The translations under genes and the position numbers were made by a program. Below, piece by piece: positions 1 to 8,683 of a stretch of 38,582 nt of DNA. The stretch is taken from positions 1-38,582 of the forward strand of contig NZCC01000037.1 in assembly GCA_002688175.1 (NCBI GenBank), in the 5' to 3' direction. Source of the DNA: Chromatiales bacterium (lineage in GTDB: Bacteria; Pseudomonadota; Gammaproteobacteria; Steroidobacterales; GCA-2729495). Each line of letters starts with the position of its first letter. The first letter of the stretch is position 1. The notes below the pieces were generated by a model. It was not told the DNA's origin. It saw only the letters and a list, made by a program, of their open reading frames with translations, and made no database searches.

Positions 1-420
1 GGGCGACCACAACCCAGGCAACTCGTTGAAACTTTCGTGTATCCGATTACCGAGGAAATCACTGATAGTGAAGGCGGCAGTTTCTATATTCGCTTTCTGG
101 CACAGGCCATCGGTCACCCGCAAACAGATGCCAACACGTTCCCGGAAACTCTGCTGGCAGATGCCGCCAGTGGTGCATTTCAACTGTTGCAAGAGGCGGT
201 CCCCGAAATCCCCAGGTTAATTCTTGGTCAGCGGTTTGGCCTGATGTGGGAGATGATTATCCACGCACTGGCGGACCGGGAACGCGGCAGTGAACTACAG
301 GCACGTTCACAACATATTGATCAGAACCTGTTTGTCAGTAACCTGATTGACACGGCAACCGGCTGCCTGGTTGCACCGGTTGCCGCCAGCACCCTGACCG
401 GGTTGCGACGAAAAAAATAA
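1..420 (+). CDS. TetR-family transcriptional regulator, C-terminal part only (5' end cut by window)
   Basis: An open frame enters from base 1 with no start codon and ends at TAA 418-420, giving about 139 residues. The sequence is helical, with stretches such as FYIRFLAQAIGHPQ and GLMWEMIIHALADRERG. These resemble the ligand-binding and dimerisation half of TetR/AcrR regulators, which often carry an arrangement like 'Y-RLLAQ' followed by 'R--L---L-P'. The helix-turn-helix half would lie upstream of the window, so the assignment rests only on resemblance of the less conserved half. The gene runs in the same direction as the MFS transporter that follows, and an 18-bp palindrome lies between them. 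That arrangement would suit a regulator controlling an adjacent efflux or uptake gene. What it senses cannot be read. Confidence 0.6.
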   Translation, partial: GRPQPRQLVETFVYPITEEITDSEGGSFYIRFLAQAIGHPQTDANTFPETLLADAASGAFQLLQEAVPEIPRLILGQRFGLMWEMIIHALADRERGSELQARSQHIDQNLFVSNLIDTATGCLVAPVAASTLTGLRRKK

Positions 421-462
421 AACCCAGACCGACGGGCGAACCTTCGAGTCTATTGCGAGAAT

Positions 463-480
463 TTAAATCAAATGATTTAA
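463..480. promoter_or_regulatory. Perfect inverted repeat, candidate operator upstream of the MFS gene
   Basis: TTAAATCA-AA-TGATTTAA forms two perfect 8-bp arms around a 2-bp centre, 36 bp before the MFS start codon and 42 bp after the TetR-like gene. TetR-type regulators bind palindromes of about this size, so this is a reasonable operator candidate. The binding protein is inferred only from position. Confidence 0.35.
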
Positions 481-516
481 TACGGGATTCGCCCCACACC
501 AGGAGTATGCGTTTTC

Positions 517-1827
517 ATGTTCGAAGCTGATCGATCAGGAATCAAATTCGGCCCGTTCTGGATCAAACCAGGACTCTCCCGCATGAATGTGGCCACAGTC
601 ATGTACGCCTCATTCAGCACGGTCTCCATGATCGTAGTCATGAGCCTGATGCAACCTTATATCCTGACAGAAATTGTCCAAATCCCGTTCGCTGAGCAGG
701 GTACGGTTACCGGTCGACTGCACTTGCTGCAGGAATTGGTCACGATCTTCCTCGTCGGACTCATGGGCGCCTGGTCGGACCGGGTCGGTCGCCGCTTTGT
801 TTATGTGCTGGGCTTCCTGATAGTCGCTTGCGGATATTTTGTTTACCCGTTAGCTACTTCAGAGAATGAACTGATTCTCTATCGACTGATATTTGCCGTT
901 GGTGTAGCGATGATACCGGTCATGCTCAGTACTACGATCCAGGACGTCCCGCAGGAAGTATCGCGTGGCAAATGGCTTGGTGTCAGCAATGTCCTGCAGG
1001 CTCTGGGGGTCGTGCTGATCTCGACAGGCATTCTGACCCAGGCACCGGACTGGTTTACGGCATACGGATTCGACCCGATCATGGCCGGTCGATTGACGTT
1101 CTGGTGTGCGACGGGCTTTTGCGTCTTCTCTGCGCTGGTCCTGCGCGTCGGTCTTGCCGGCAACATACCCGGTGGCAAACAGCATGAATCGCTGTTTGCC
1201 GGCTTACGGCATGGCATAGAGCAGGGATTGCAAAACCCACGCCTCGCCCTGGCCTATGGTGCTGGCTTTATCGGCCGCGGTGATCTCGTAATTGTCGGCA
1301 GCTTCCTGACTCTGTGGGTTACCCAGGCAGGCGTTGAGCACGGTATGACAACTGCCGCTGCAGTTGGCCGCGCCGGCATGATGTTCGGTATCGTACAAAT
1401 ATCTGCAATCACATGGGCCTATTGCATGGGCATGCTCGCCGACCGGATCAATCGAGTTACAGGACTATGCATCGCATTGGGAATGGCCGCTATTGGCTAC
1501 ACTGCGATGGGTCTGTTCGCCGACCCGTTCGATGGTTCCATGTACATACTGGCCATCTTGCTCGGCGCAGGTGAAGTCAGTGTCATCGTTACTGCCGGTT
1601 CACTACTTGGCCAGGAAGCCGGCTGGAAGAAACGTGGTGCAGTGGTTGGTGTCTTCAACCTGATGGGTGGCATCGGCATCATGACAGTCGGTTATTTTGG
1701 CGGCGTTATTTTTGACCAAATTGGTCGCACCGCACCCTTCACGGTTATGGGCGCTCTGAACGGACTACTGCTCATTGCCGGTTTACTCGTCAGATCCCGA
1801 TCCGGGAAACCCATTGCAGAACAATAA
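517..1827 (+). CDS. MFS transporter
   Basis: 436-residue membrane protein with about 12 hydrophobic segments, the usual size for a major facilitator. The loop between segments 2 and 3 carries the MFS motif A (GLMGAWSDRVGRRF, about residues 86-99), and a related sequence recurs in the second half (GMLADRINRVTG). The start ATG at 517 has an AGGAG 11 bases upstream. It follows a TetR-type regulator fragment and precedes an aldo/keto reductase by 43 bp, so the last two may be cotranscribed. The substrate cannot be deduced. A long soluble N-terminus of about 30 residues precedes the first membrane segment. Confidence 0.85.
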   Translation: MFEADRSGIKFGPFWIKPGLSRMNVATVMYASFSTVSMIVVMSLMQPYILTEIVQIPFAEQGTVTGRLHLLQELVTIFLVGLMGAWSDRVGRRFVYVLGFLIVACGYFVYPLATSENELILYRLIFAVGVAMIPVMLSTTIQDVPQEVSRGKWLGVSNVLQALGVVLISTGILTQAPDWFTAYGFDPIMAGRLTFWCATGFCVFSALVLRVGLAGNIPGGKQHESLFAGLRHGIEQGLQNPRLALAYGAGFIGRGDLVIVGSFLTLWVTQAGVEHGMTTAAAVGRAGMMFGIVQISAITWAYCMGMLADRINRVTGLCIALGMAAIGYTAMGLFADPFDGSMYILAILLGAGEVSVIVTAGSLLGQEAGWKKRGAVVGVFNLMGGIGIMTVGYFGGVIFDQIGRTAPFTVMGALNGLLLIAGLLVRSRSGKPIAEQ

Positions 1828-1870
1828 AAAGTTAATCCGAACCAGAACACCAACAAGAAGGAACATAGAA

Positions 1871-2812
1871 ATGAAAACATTGGGCAACTCAGGCATCGAG
1901 GTTTCAGCTGTTGGGCTTGGCTGTATGAATTTCGGCATGATGTGTGATCAGGCAACTACAGACAGTATCGTGTTAGCGGCCTTAGATGCGGGAGTAAATT
2001 TTTTTGATGTTGCCAATACCTATGGCGGTCCGGATGGCAAAGCCGAGACCATGCTCGGCAAGGCCCTGGGCAATCGACGTCAGGACATCATCCTCGCCAC
2101 TAAATTCGGGGCTAAAAGAGCCGGTGCTGGCGGCGCTGCTGAGGGCGGCGGCTCGGCCAAGTTCATTATGCAAGCCGTTGAATCAAGCCTGAATTTGCTG
2201 AACACTGACTATATTGACCTGTACCAGCATCACTTTCCGGACTCCGGCACACCGATCGATGAAACACTGCGGGCACTCGATGAACTCATTCAACAGGGCA
2301 AGGTTCGCTCAATCGGTTGCTCGAACTACAGCGGCGCCCAACTCGCCGAAGCTGCCGGCTTTGCCCTCGGCAACAGCAGCACGGCCTATGTCACGGCACA
2401 AAACCGCTACAGCCTGCTGCACCGAGACATTGAAACAGACCTGGTCCCGGTTGCGCAGCGCGAGGGTATCGGTGTGCTGCCCTATTTCCCGCTGGAGAGC
2501 GGATTATTAACCGGCAAGTACAAACATGGTGAGCAAGCGTCGGCCGATACCCGCTTTGGCAAATGGGGCGGCGGCGGCATTTTTGCAACCGATGAACGCT
2601 ATACGATCGTGGCCAAGATCGCGGCCTACGGCGAAGAAATCGGCCGCAGCGTTCTCGATATAGCGATTGGCTGGCTCGCTGCTCAACCTTATGTCTGCAG
2701 CGTTATTGCCGGCGTCACCAAAGCCGAGCAGATTCAACAAAACGTAGCTGCGGCTGATTGGAAGCCCAGCCCTGAGCAACTCGAAACCATCGGTAAAATT
2801 GCTGCAGGATAA
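1871..2812 (+). CDS. Aldo/keto reductase
   Basis: 313 residues, with the (beta/alpha)8 aldo/keto reductase pattern. The N-terminus MKTLGNSGIEVSAVGLGCMN is typical of the family. The catalytic tetrad is visible as Asp46 and Tyr51 (FFDVANTYGG), Lys78 (LATKFG) and His121 (DLYQHHFPD). The C-terminal part has the NADPH-binding 'SVIAGVTKAEQIQQN' stretch. The frame is open further upstream, but the start at 1871 has an AAGGA just before it and gives the family N-terminus. It probably reduces an aldehyde or ketone with NADPH in the cytoplasm. The MFS gene upstream may supply or remove its substrate. Substrate unknown. Confidence 0.9.
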   Translation: MKTLGNSGIEVSAVGLGCMNFGMMCDQATTDSIVLAALDAGVNFFDVANTYGGPDGKAETMLGKALGNRRQDIILATKFGAKRAGAGGAAEGGGSAKFIMQAVESSLNLLNTDYIDLYQHHFPDSGTPIDETLRALDELIQQGKVRSIGCSNYSGAQLAEAAGFALGNSSTAYVTAQNRYSLLHRDIETDLVPVAQREGIGVLPYFPLESGLLTGKYKHGEQASADTRFGKWGGGGIFATDERYTIVAKIAAYGEEIGRSVLDIAIGWLAAQPYVCSVIAGVTKAEQIQQNVAAADWKPSPEQLETIGKIAAG

Positions 2813-2838
2813 ACATTTTCAGGGCTGTGACCACGCAA

Positions 2839-2856
2839 ACAGGCGGGTCAGCCTGT
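2839..2856 (+). terminator. Short stem-loop after the aldo/keto reductase gene
   Basis: ACAGGC-GGGTCA-GCCTGT makes a perfect 6-bp stem 27 bases after the stop codon. It is followed by AAATAATC rather than a run of T, so intrinsic termination is doubtful. It may be a weak terminator or an RNA-processing structure. Confidence 0.3.
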
Positions 2857-2940
2857 AAATAATCAATTAAAGCAGTTGATTTATTTTCTCCTAACGGGTA
2901 ATCTACAACCTGACAAAATTACTTTAATGAGGCGATCAAC

Positions 2941-3804
2941 ATGGATCAGCAATATTTCGACATCACACCGCTGAGTGGGGCGCTCGGCGCAGAAATTGGC
3001 GGACTTGACCTTGCCCAACCGATGGATGATGACACTTTTGCTGCATTCTGCGCTGCCTGGCACCGCTACCAGGTACTGTTCTTCCGTGACCAGGAACTGA
3101 CACCCGAACAACACATTGCACTGGGCAAGCGCTTCGGTGAAATTGACATTTCCCAATTTATTCCTACCGTTGAGGGCTACCCCGAAATTCGCCTGCAAAA
3201 TATGTCGAAATCCGGATCCATACCTGGCGACGTTGACTGGCATCACGACAATAGCTTTGTAGCCGTGCCACAAAAGTGTTCATTCCTGTATGCACTGGAA
3301 GTACCTGCAGCCGGCGGTGACACGGTATGGGTCAATACGGTCAGTGTTTTTGAAAGCCTCTCAAAGCCGATGCAGGAGTTCCTCGAGGGACTAACCGCTA
3401 TCCATGATGTCATCGATATCATGGGACCCAAACTCATCAAGCAAAACGGGCCTAAAGCCTGGCAGGCGGCACGGGATCGCAGCCCACCGGTCGAACATCC
3501 GCTGGTGCGCATACATCCCGAAACCGGGCAGAAATGTTTGTATATCAATCCGCTGATGACCTCGGCTATCAAAGGACTGAATGTGGATGAAAGCAAGGAC
3601 CTGCTGGAGTTTCTGTTTCAGAAAATGGTCCGACCGGAATTCATGGTGAGGTTCCATTGGCGCAAGGGTTCAATGGCATTCTGGGACAATATCTCGACGA
3701 TCCACCGCGGCATTTATGCCGATATGCCGGACCTCAGCAAAGAACCTCGAGTCATGCATCGGGTGGCTATCACCGAGTCGAATTACACAGCGCTTAATAG
3801 CTAG
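2941..3804 (+). CDS. TauD/TfdA-family Fe(II)/2-oxoglutarate-dependent dioxygenase
   Basis: 287 residues, the usual length for this family. The iron ligands are visible as the HxD pair His101/Asp103 in WHHDNSF and the distal His255 in DNISTIHRG. Thr128 in GGDTVW and the arginines of EPRVMHR (270 and 274) match the 2-oxoglutarate-binding positions of TauD. The enzyme should hydroxylate a small organic acid or related substrate using O2 and 2-oxoglutarate, in the cytoplasm. It stands alone on the plus strand. A convergent MFS gene ends 11 bp downstream, so a transport partner is possible. The substrate (sulfonate, aryloxyacid, carnitine-like or other) cannot be told from sequence. Confidence 0.9.
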   Translation: MDQQYFDITPLSGALGAEIGGLDLAQPMDDDTFAAFCAAWHRYQVLFFRDQELTPEQHIALGKRFGEIDISQFIPTVEGYPEIRLQNMSKSGSIPGDVDWHHDNSFVAVPQKCSFLYALEVPAAGGDTVWVNTVSVFESLSKPMQEFLEGLTAIHDVIDIMGPKLIKQNGPKAWQAARDRSPPVEHPLVRIHPETGQKCLYINPLMTSAIKGLNVDESKDLLEFLFQKMVRPEFMVRFHWRKGSMAFWDNISTIHRGIYADMPDLSKEPRVMHRVAITESNYTALNS

Positions 3805-3815
3805 CCAGAGTGACT

Positions 3816-5138
3816 TCAGGGTACCGAGATGGCCCGACGCAAATACTTGAGCCCGCTCCACAATGCGTAAATTGCGATCGGCATACTGAAGCAATTGACG
3901 ATCGCGATCGACTGGCCAACGGCCATCGTATCAACGATCAGATACGATGAAATAAAACCGACCGCCGTTGGCCCGATACCGGCCGTTACGATATTGAGCA
4001 CCAGCATCCACGTGGCCGAAATTTGCGCGCGTAACTGGTTGGGCACGACCAGCTGCAAAGTCGCCGGTGCGACAGCCAGTGACAGGCTGGCACAAAACAC
4101 GAACGGACCAAACAACAGGAGAGCGGTGGTTGAATTCAAACCGGAAGTGGCAAAAAAACTCAGTGGCAGTAACAGGATGCCGGCTGTGATACCCACCCGA
4201 AAGGTCGCATCGGTATAACCGCGTTTTTGCAGGGTATCGACAAGCCAACCACCGGTATAGACTCCCGCCGGCGACAGGATGATCAGGATAGCTCCCAGCG
4301 TCAGGCCGGTCTGCGGCAGGGAGTAACCAAGTACCCGCGTGTAATAGGCCGGCACCCACGTCAGGATTGTCGTGATCGGAACAGCCAGTAATGCGAATCC
4401 GCAAAAATGGGACAGGAAGAACCGACGATGCTGACGCACATACGCCATGACCGCTGGTAACGGCATGCTTTGCTTTTGGCCGCCGAGGCCCCCGCGCCGC
4501 GCCGGTTCATCGACGGTACGCATTAACAATGCCACAAGAACCCCCGGCAGACCGACGGCAAAGAACACCATCTGCCATGGTTGCACAGTACCCATTAAGG
4601 GTAGTTCGAGGCCATCACTGCCCATGACAAAGCGAATGACAAGTCCACCGACCAGGAAAGCCAGACCGGCCCCGACAAAAGCACCGGCCTGATAAACACC
4701 GAGCGCCCTGCCCAGTTTCTCACGGGGAAAATAATCCGCAATCATCGAATAGGCCGCGGGTGATAACGCCGCTGTACCGACACCGACGCCGACACGAGCC
4801 AGGAACAACTGCCAGAAGTTGCGCGCCAGACCGCAGACTGCCGTCATCAAGCTCCACACAAAGATGCCGATGGTGATGATCTGCCGTCGGCTGTGATGAT
4901 CGGCCCAGCGTCCGATCGGAATACCGATCAATGCGTAAAAGACGGCAAATGCGAGTCCCTGCAACATACCGATGCCAAAATCAGAGATGCCCAGATCAGC
5001 TTTTATCGGCTCGACGAGGAGCGCAATGATAATTCGATCAATAAATGAAAAAATGAATGCGACAACCAGCACACTGACCGCATACCATGCCTTGCCGATG
5101 CTCGGCCACGGCTGCTCATTGATCTCGTTGTTCTGCAT
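3816..5138 (-). CDS. MFS transporter, spinster-like type
   Basis: 440 residues with about 12 membrane segments. The N-terminal pattern (SFIDRIIIALLVEPIKADLG) and the motif A loop (GIPIGRWADHHSRRQI) are typical of the proteobacterial branch of MFS proteins related to eukaryotic spinster. The VGVGTAALSPAAYSMIADYFP stretch is the matching segment-4/5 signature. These proteins often sit beside catabolic oxygenases and dehydrogenases. Here the gene converges on the TauD-type dioxygenase with only 11 bp between the stop codons. Substrate not assignable. Confidence 0.87.
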   Translation of the reverse strand: MQNNEINEQPWPSIGKAWYAVSVLVVAFIFSFIDRIIIALLVEPIKADLGISDFGIGMLQGLAFAVFYALIGIPIGRWADHHSRRQIITIGIFVWSLMTAVCGLARNFWQLFLARVGVGVGTAALSPAAYSMIADYFPREKLGRALGVYQAGAFVGAGLAFLVGGLVIRFVMGSDGLELPLMGTVQPWQMVFFAVGLPGVLVALLMRTVDEPARRGGLGGQKQSMPLPAVMAYVRQHRRFFLSHFCGFALLAVPITTILTWVPAYYTRVLGYSLPQTGLTLGAILIILSPAGVYTGGWLVDTLQKRGYTDATFRVGITAGILLLPLSFFATSGLNSTTALLLFGPFVFCASLSLAVAPATLQLVVPNQLRAQISATWMLVLNIVTAGIGPTAVGFISSYLIVDTMAVGQSIAIVNCFSMPIAIYALWSGLKYLRRAISVP

Positions 5139-5402
5139 TCCCTGCCCTCGTCAACTGCCGCTAAACTGGCAGCAAGTCAGCCAAATTGCAATAACTACAT
5201 ACACCTGTTTCGGGCCAATGTCCCGCAGATGAACAGCAATCATGTATGCAACGGACTATCGTTGAGCAGGAATCTCTGTTACGGATCAAGGTCGCGTAAA
5301 TACCTGAAAATCAAGAGAACCTTCACTGACTATCGTCAAATCAGATCTTTATACTGTCAATTTGTAAATTAAAAAGTAACTTAATAAAGGTATAGATTTG
5401 AA

Positions 5403-5418
5403 GCTGGCCTGAGCCAGC
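5403..5418 (-). terminator. Stem-loop downstream of the CPBP-family gene
   Basis: GCTGGC-CTGA-GCCAGC is a perfect 6-bp stem with a 4-base loop, 20 bp past the stop codon of the leftward gene at 5438-6184. On that strand it is followed by TTCAAATC, a poor U-tract. The remaining 299-bp gap 5139-5437 is AT-rich toward 5320-5400, and I see no gene in it. Confidence 0.3.
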
Positions 5419-5437
5419 GTATTTCCGACCCCTGTTT

Positions 5438-6184
5438 TCAAATTCGTTTCGCCACATAAACGGCCCCGGCTAACGCTGCCAGGCCAATCAGAGTTGTCGT
5501 CACCAGCGACCCCATGCCCATAGCCGCATGATCCCACGGCCCCCAGTTCCACAGGATGAGATCCCAGATAAAAATTGCAGCGATATGCGTGAGGATCGCC
5601 GGTGTCAGAGAGCCGCTGATATGCCTCAAGTAGCCCCATGCTACAAGGATCGCAAACACGCCCACCGCGCGTTCGGCGAGTCCATCCCAGCGATGGGCCA
5701 GTGTGTTGGCAATGGTTACGATCATAATCGCCGGCCACACACCAACCAGTGGCATCAACCTGCTTTGCATGATGCCGCGAAAAGCTGATTCCGACGCGGT
5801 CGACATGGCAACAACAATGCCGACCCAATAAACCAGGGCAAAAAACCCGCTAACACCCTCCGGCGCCGCTTCGAACTCCCGGGTAATACCGTGATACGCA
5901 CCTTCCAGAACTAACAGGCAATGACTGGCAAGCATAGACAGAACCGCAAATGTCGCAATCAGGCCCCAGGGCTTGCCGTCCGGGATGCGCAGGCCAATAT
6001 CCCAGTTGCGGTCAATCCAGAATAACAGTGCAAACAACAGGCCCCAGACCACAACCGGAAACCAGGGCTGGTCAGGAGTGGAGTCAGCATTAAACTGCGC
6101 CACACCGACCACGAACAGCACTATGCTGACAAAAAAGACCAGACCACCTGCGACTGCACTGGCGGCGAAGACAAGCTTATTCAT
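5438..6184 (-). CDS. CPBP-family membrane protein (CAAX-protease/bacteriocin-processing fold) with degenerate active site
   Basis: 248 residues with about seven hydrophobic segments. The C-terminal half has the layout of the CPBP intramembrane metalloprotease family: a glutamate/arginine motif SESAFRG (Glu132, Arg136), then a histidine in IANTLAHRWDG (His164), then SLTPAILTHIAAI (His200). The usual motifs are EExxxR, FxxxH and HxxxN. Here the first Glu is Ser131, the Phe is Asn160, and the final Asn is Ile204. The core Glu, Arg and both His remain. It may be an active variant or a non-proteolytic relative. Its neighbours do not suggest a substrate: a dehydrogenase lies upstream and an MFS transporter downstream on the same strand. 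Confidence 0.75.
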   Translation of the reverse strand: MNKLVFAASAVAGGLVFFVSIVLFVVGVAQFNADSTPDQPWFPVVVWGLLFALLFWIDRNWDIGLRIPDGKPWGLIATFAVLSMLASHCLLVLEGAYHGITREFEAAPEGVSGFFALVYWVGIVVAMSTASESAFRGIMQSRLMPLVGVWPAIMIVTIANTLAHRWDGLAERAVGVFAILVAWGYLRHISGSLTPAILTHIAAIFIWDLILWNWGPWDHAAMGMGSLVTTTLIGLAALAGAVYVAKRI

Positions 6185-6242
6185 TGAGCAATTCTAGCAC
6201 TTTGACCTATACAGGCTAGGGCAATAGTGGCACCGGGCCGTC

Positions 6243-7250
6243 TCAGATTGTGATGATCAGCTTGCCGACATGCGCACCTTTGTCGATCGCACGAATCGCA
6301 TCGGCGGCCTCGTCGAAACCATAGGTTTGATCAATGACCGGCGTGATTCCATGCTGGTCAACGAAGTCCATCATCGCCTGACAATCGTGGCGATTACCGA
6401 CACTGATACCGTGCACATGAGCGTTCGTCCCGATCAGGTCGTAGACGAGCATATCCATTTTCTCGCCGGCCAGCGCGCCGATGATGGGTATATGTCCGCC
6501 GCGACGGATGGCTTTGAATGACTGGCCGAGGGTACTTGTCCCGCCGACCTCAACGACGACATCAACACCTCGACCAGCGGTCAGTTCCTTCGCCGCCAGT
6601 CCCCATTCGGACGTGTCACGATAGTTGATCACATCGTCGGCACCCAATGTCTTGGCCCGCTTGAGCTTCTCGTCGCTGGACGACGTCACGATAACCCGGG
6701 CGCCGAGTGCCTTGGCAAATTGCACTGTAAAAATCGACACACTACCGGTGCCGAGTACCAGCACCGAATCTCCGGGTTGCACATCTGACGTTGTTACCAA
6801 TGCGTTCCATGCCGTCAGACCGGCGCACGGAAAACAAGCAGCCTGCTCATCCGTAAGGTGCGATGCACACTTCACTACGCCCTGTTCGTCGAAGACACCG
6901 TATTCACGCAGACAGCCATCGACTTCACAGCCTGTCGACACGGCGCGTTCGTCACCTAGTGCATCACCCGACATCCAGCGCGGGAAAAACAACGGTGACA
7001 CATGATCGCCAATGCCGAGACCGGTAACCCCGTCACCAACGGCCACAACCTCGCCGGCACCATCCGACAACGGCACGATCGGCAAGTCTTCGGGTGGTGC
7101 AAACTGTCCCATGCAGATCATGTAATCACGATAATTGATCGAAGCGGCATTCAGTTTGACCAACACCTGCCCAGGCCCGGGCGTCGGATCATCCATCAAG
7201 ACCCTCTGCACATGCTCGATACCGAACTGCGCTAATTCGTACGCCTTCAT
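6243..7250 (-). CDS. Medium-chain dehydrogenase/reductase (zinc-type alcohol dehydrogenase-like, NAD(P)-dependent)
   Basis: 335 residues. The N-terminal GroES-like domain (about 1-125) has the quinone-reductase-like signature VKLNAASINYRDYMICMG. The Rossmann domain has the nucleotide-binding turn VLGTGSVSIFTVQFAKALGA (about 163-182). The C-terminus AIDKGAHVGKLIITI is typical of the family. The usual catalytic-zinc cysteine region is replaced by the 'NYRD' pattern, so it is closer to the zinc-independent quinone reductase side of the superfamily. The start ATG has AGGAAA 10 bases upstream. The LEH/SnoaL-fold gene lies 76 bp upstream on the same strand and may be cotranscribed. Substrate unknown. 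Confidence 0.88.
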   Translation of the reverse strand: MKAYELAQFGIEHVQRVLMDDPTPGPGQVLVKLNAASINYRDYMICMGQFAPPEDLPIVPLSDGAGEVVAVGDGVTGLGIGDHVSPLFFPRWMSGDALGDERAVSTGCEVDGCLREYGVFDEQGVVKCASHLTDEQAACFPCAGLTAWNALVTTSDVQPGDSVLVLGTGSVSIFTVQFAKALGARVIVTSSSDEKLKRAKTLGADDVINYRDTSEWGLAAKELTAGRGVDVVVEVGGTSTLGQSFKAIRRGGHIPIIGALAGEKMDMLVYDLIGTNAHVHGISVGNRHDCQAMMDFVDQHGITPVIDQTYGFDEAADAIRAIDKGAHVGKLIITI

Positions 7251-7326
7251 TAATCAGATTTCCTGTCTGTTATTCGACTCTGCCGATAATTGATACCGGC
7301 CACGGTTCTGCGCATGACCCGCACAA

Positions 7327-7752
7327 CTATTTTTGTGTACACAGTGGTCCGACAAGTTGCGTCGCACCCGGCAGCGAATAGTCGCGCCAGATCACGACCT
7401 TGCCAGCCTTGATGACGAGCAGACCCACCACTTCAAAGCGCGTATCCAATTGCCCGTCCGGCCCATAGTAGTGCTCGGTGCGCTCATGCGATACGACCGG
7501 TCCGATGACCTGCAGGCGCTTGATCGCAAACTCGATGCACTCGTATTTGGCCATGAACGGCCGGACAGCACGCTCGATCGCCGCAGTCCCGACGTGTTCG
7601 GGACCACCTTCGTAGACCATGTACCGGATATCGTCAGCCAGTAACGTCAACAGATGATTGCAGTCACGTGCCGACCACGCGTCATTGAATTCCCGGGCAA
7701 TCGATTCGTTCTCCCGCTCAACCTGGTTCAGATTACCATCTGGTTGCATCAT
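7327..7752 (-). CDS. LEH/SnoaL-like (NTF2-fold) protein
   Basis: 141 residues, the length of NTF2-like small-molecule enzymes. The pattern (AREFNDAWSARDCNHLLTLLADDIRY, then SHERTEHY, then GKVVIWRDYS) matches the limonene-1,2-epoxide hydrolase/SnoaL-like group. The equivalents of the LEH Arg-Asp-Asp set appear to be Arg91, Glu93 and Asp124. The Tyr-x-Asn that holds the water in LEH is Tyr44-Met-Val here. The family fold is well supported, but epoxide hydrolysis is not. The start Met is doubled (7752 or 7749), with GGGG just upstream. The dehydrogenase gene follows on the same strand. Confidence 0.7.
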   Translation of the reverse strand: MMQPDGNLNQVERENESIAREFNDAWSARDCNHLLTLLADDIRYMVYEGGPEHVGTAAIERAVRPFMAKYECIEFAIKRLQVIGPVVSHERTEHYYGPDGQLDTRFEVVGLLVIKAGKVVIWRDYSLPGATQLVGPLCTQK

Positions 7753-7816
7753 GGTTACCCCGCTGTCGATAGGTTACGCTGAGGATACGCCAATAATAGG
7801 TTAACATTAACGATAT

Positions 7817-7831
7817 GCATGGCCACCATGC
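7817..7831. promoter_or_regulatory. Inverted repeat between divergent genes
   Basis: GCATGG-CCA-CCATGC is a perfect 6-bp inverted repeat in the 145-bp gap between the leftward LEH-like gene and the rightward uppP. It could be an operator. No known site is recognised. Confidence 0.2.
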
Positions 7832-7856
7832 TGACCAAACACTGATTACTGAAAGA

Positions 7857-7879
7857 CCGGCCGGATGTAACCTGGCCGG
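7857..7879 (+). promoter_or_regulatory. GC-rich stem-loop in the uppP leader
   Basis: CCGGCC and GGCCGG, separated by 11 bases, lie 19 bp before the uppP start codon. In RNA they could form a 6-bp GC stem close to the ribosome binding region. Function not known. Confidence 0.2.
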
Positions 7880-7897
7880 ATTGGGGCCGAAAATATC

Positions 7898-8683
7898 ATG
7901 GAAGAAATTCTCGACTCTATTCTATTGGGGATTGTTCAGGGGCTGACTGAATTCCTTCCAGTATCGAGTTCCGGACACCTGGTGCTGGCACAGGAACTGC
8001 TGGGCACCAACCTGGGAACAGACATTCTTTTTGAAGTCGCTGTCCACATCGCAACACTATTCGCAATTCTGATTTTCTACCGCCGACGTGTATTGGAACT
8101 TATTTACGGTGCCGTCACGCGTAACCGGGATGCCCTCGACTACGTGGGTAAACTCATCGTCGGTACCTTGCCTGCTGTGGTCGTGGCATTACTGTTACGG
8201 AACTGGATTGAAGCACAGTTCAATTCTCTGCTGGTCGTCGGGATCTGTTTGCTCGTGACCGGCTTTATAGTCTGGAGTACCCGGTTTACGATTAAAGATA
8301 ACGGCCTGAATGAGCCATCCTGGGGGGCGGCATTCCTGATTGGCTGCGTGCAGGCCATTGCAATATTACCGGGGATTTCCCGTAGCGGCTCCACCGTTGC
8401 CGCAGGAATGGCACTGGGACTGAATCCACTTGCGGCCGCAGAATTTTCTTTCATGCTTGGCATGATTGCGATGGCGGGTGCCGGCGTGTTGCTACTGCCT
8501 GAACTAACCAGCGTAGACCCCGAATTAATAAATAGCATTACGTTTGGATCACTTGCAGCGCTGATTTCCGGACTACTGGCTCTGACCGCCTTCATCTGGC
8601 TGCTGCGTACGCAACGTTTTTTTGTATTTGCCTGGTATGCATGGGCCGTGGGCACGATTACGGTGATCCTGACACTGGCATAA
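7898..8683 (+). CDS. uppP: Undecaprenyl-diphosphatase UppP (BacA)
   Basis: 261 residues with about eight membrane segments. This enzyme dephosphorylates undecaprenyl pyrophosphate to the monophosphate carrier used for peptidoglycan and surface glycans, in the inner membrane. Both family signatures are present: GIVQGLTEFLPVSSSGHL near the N-terminus (the (E/Q)xxxE pair is Gln14 and Glu18, with His27 after the serines), and the PGISRSGSTVAAGMALGL motif in the second half, with the conserved Arg. Overexpression of homologues gives bacitracin resistance. It is a single gene with no evident operon partner, but it supplies the same lipid carrier that the WecA-like enzyme at 29885-31183 would use. 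Confidence 0.96.
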   Translation: MEEILDSILLGIVQGLTEFLPVSSSGHLVLAQELLGTNLGTDILFEVAVHIATLFAILIFYRRRVLELIYGAVTRNRDALDYVGKLIVGTLPAVVVALLLRNWIEAQFNSLLVVGICLLVTGFIVWSTRFTIKDNGLNEPSWGAAFLIGCVQAIAILPGISRSGSTVAAGMALGLNPLAAAEFSFMLGMIAMAGAGVLLLPELTSVDPELINSITFGSLAALISGLLALTAFIWLLRTQRFFVFAWYAWAVGTITVILTLA

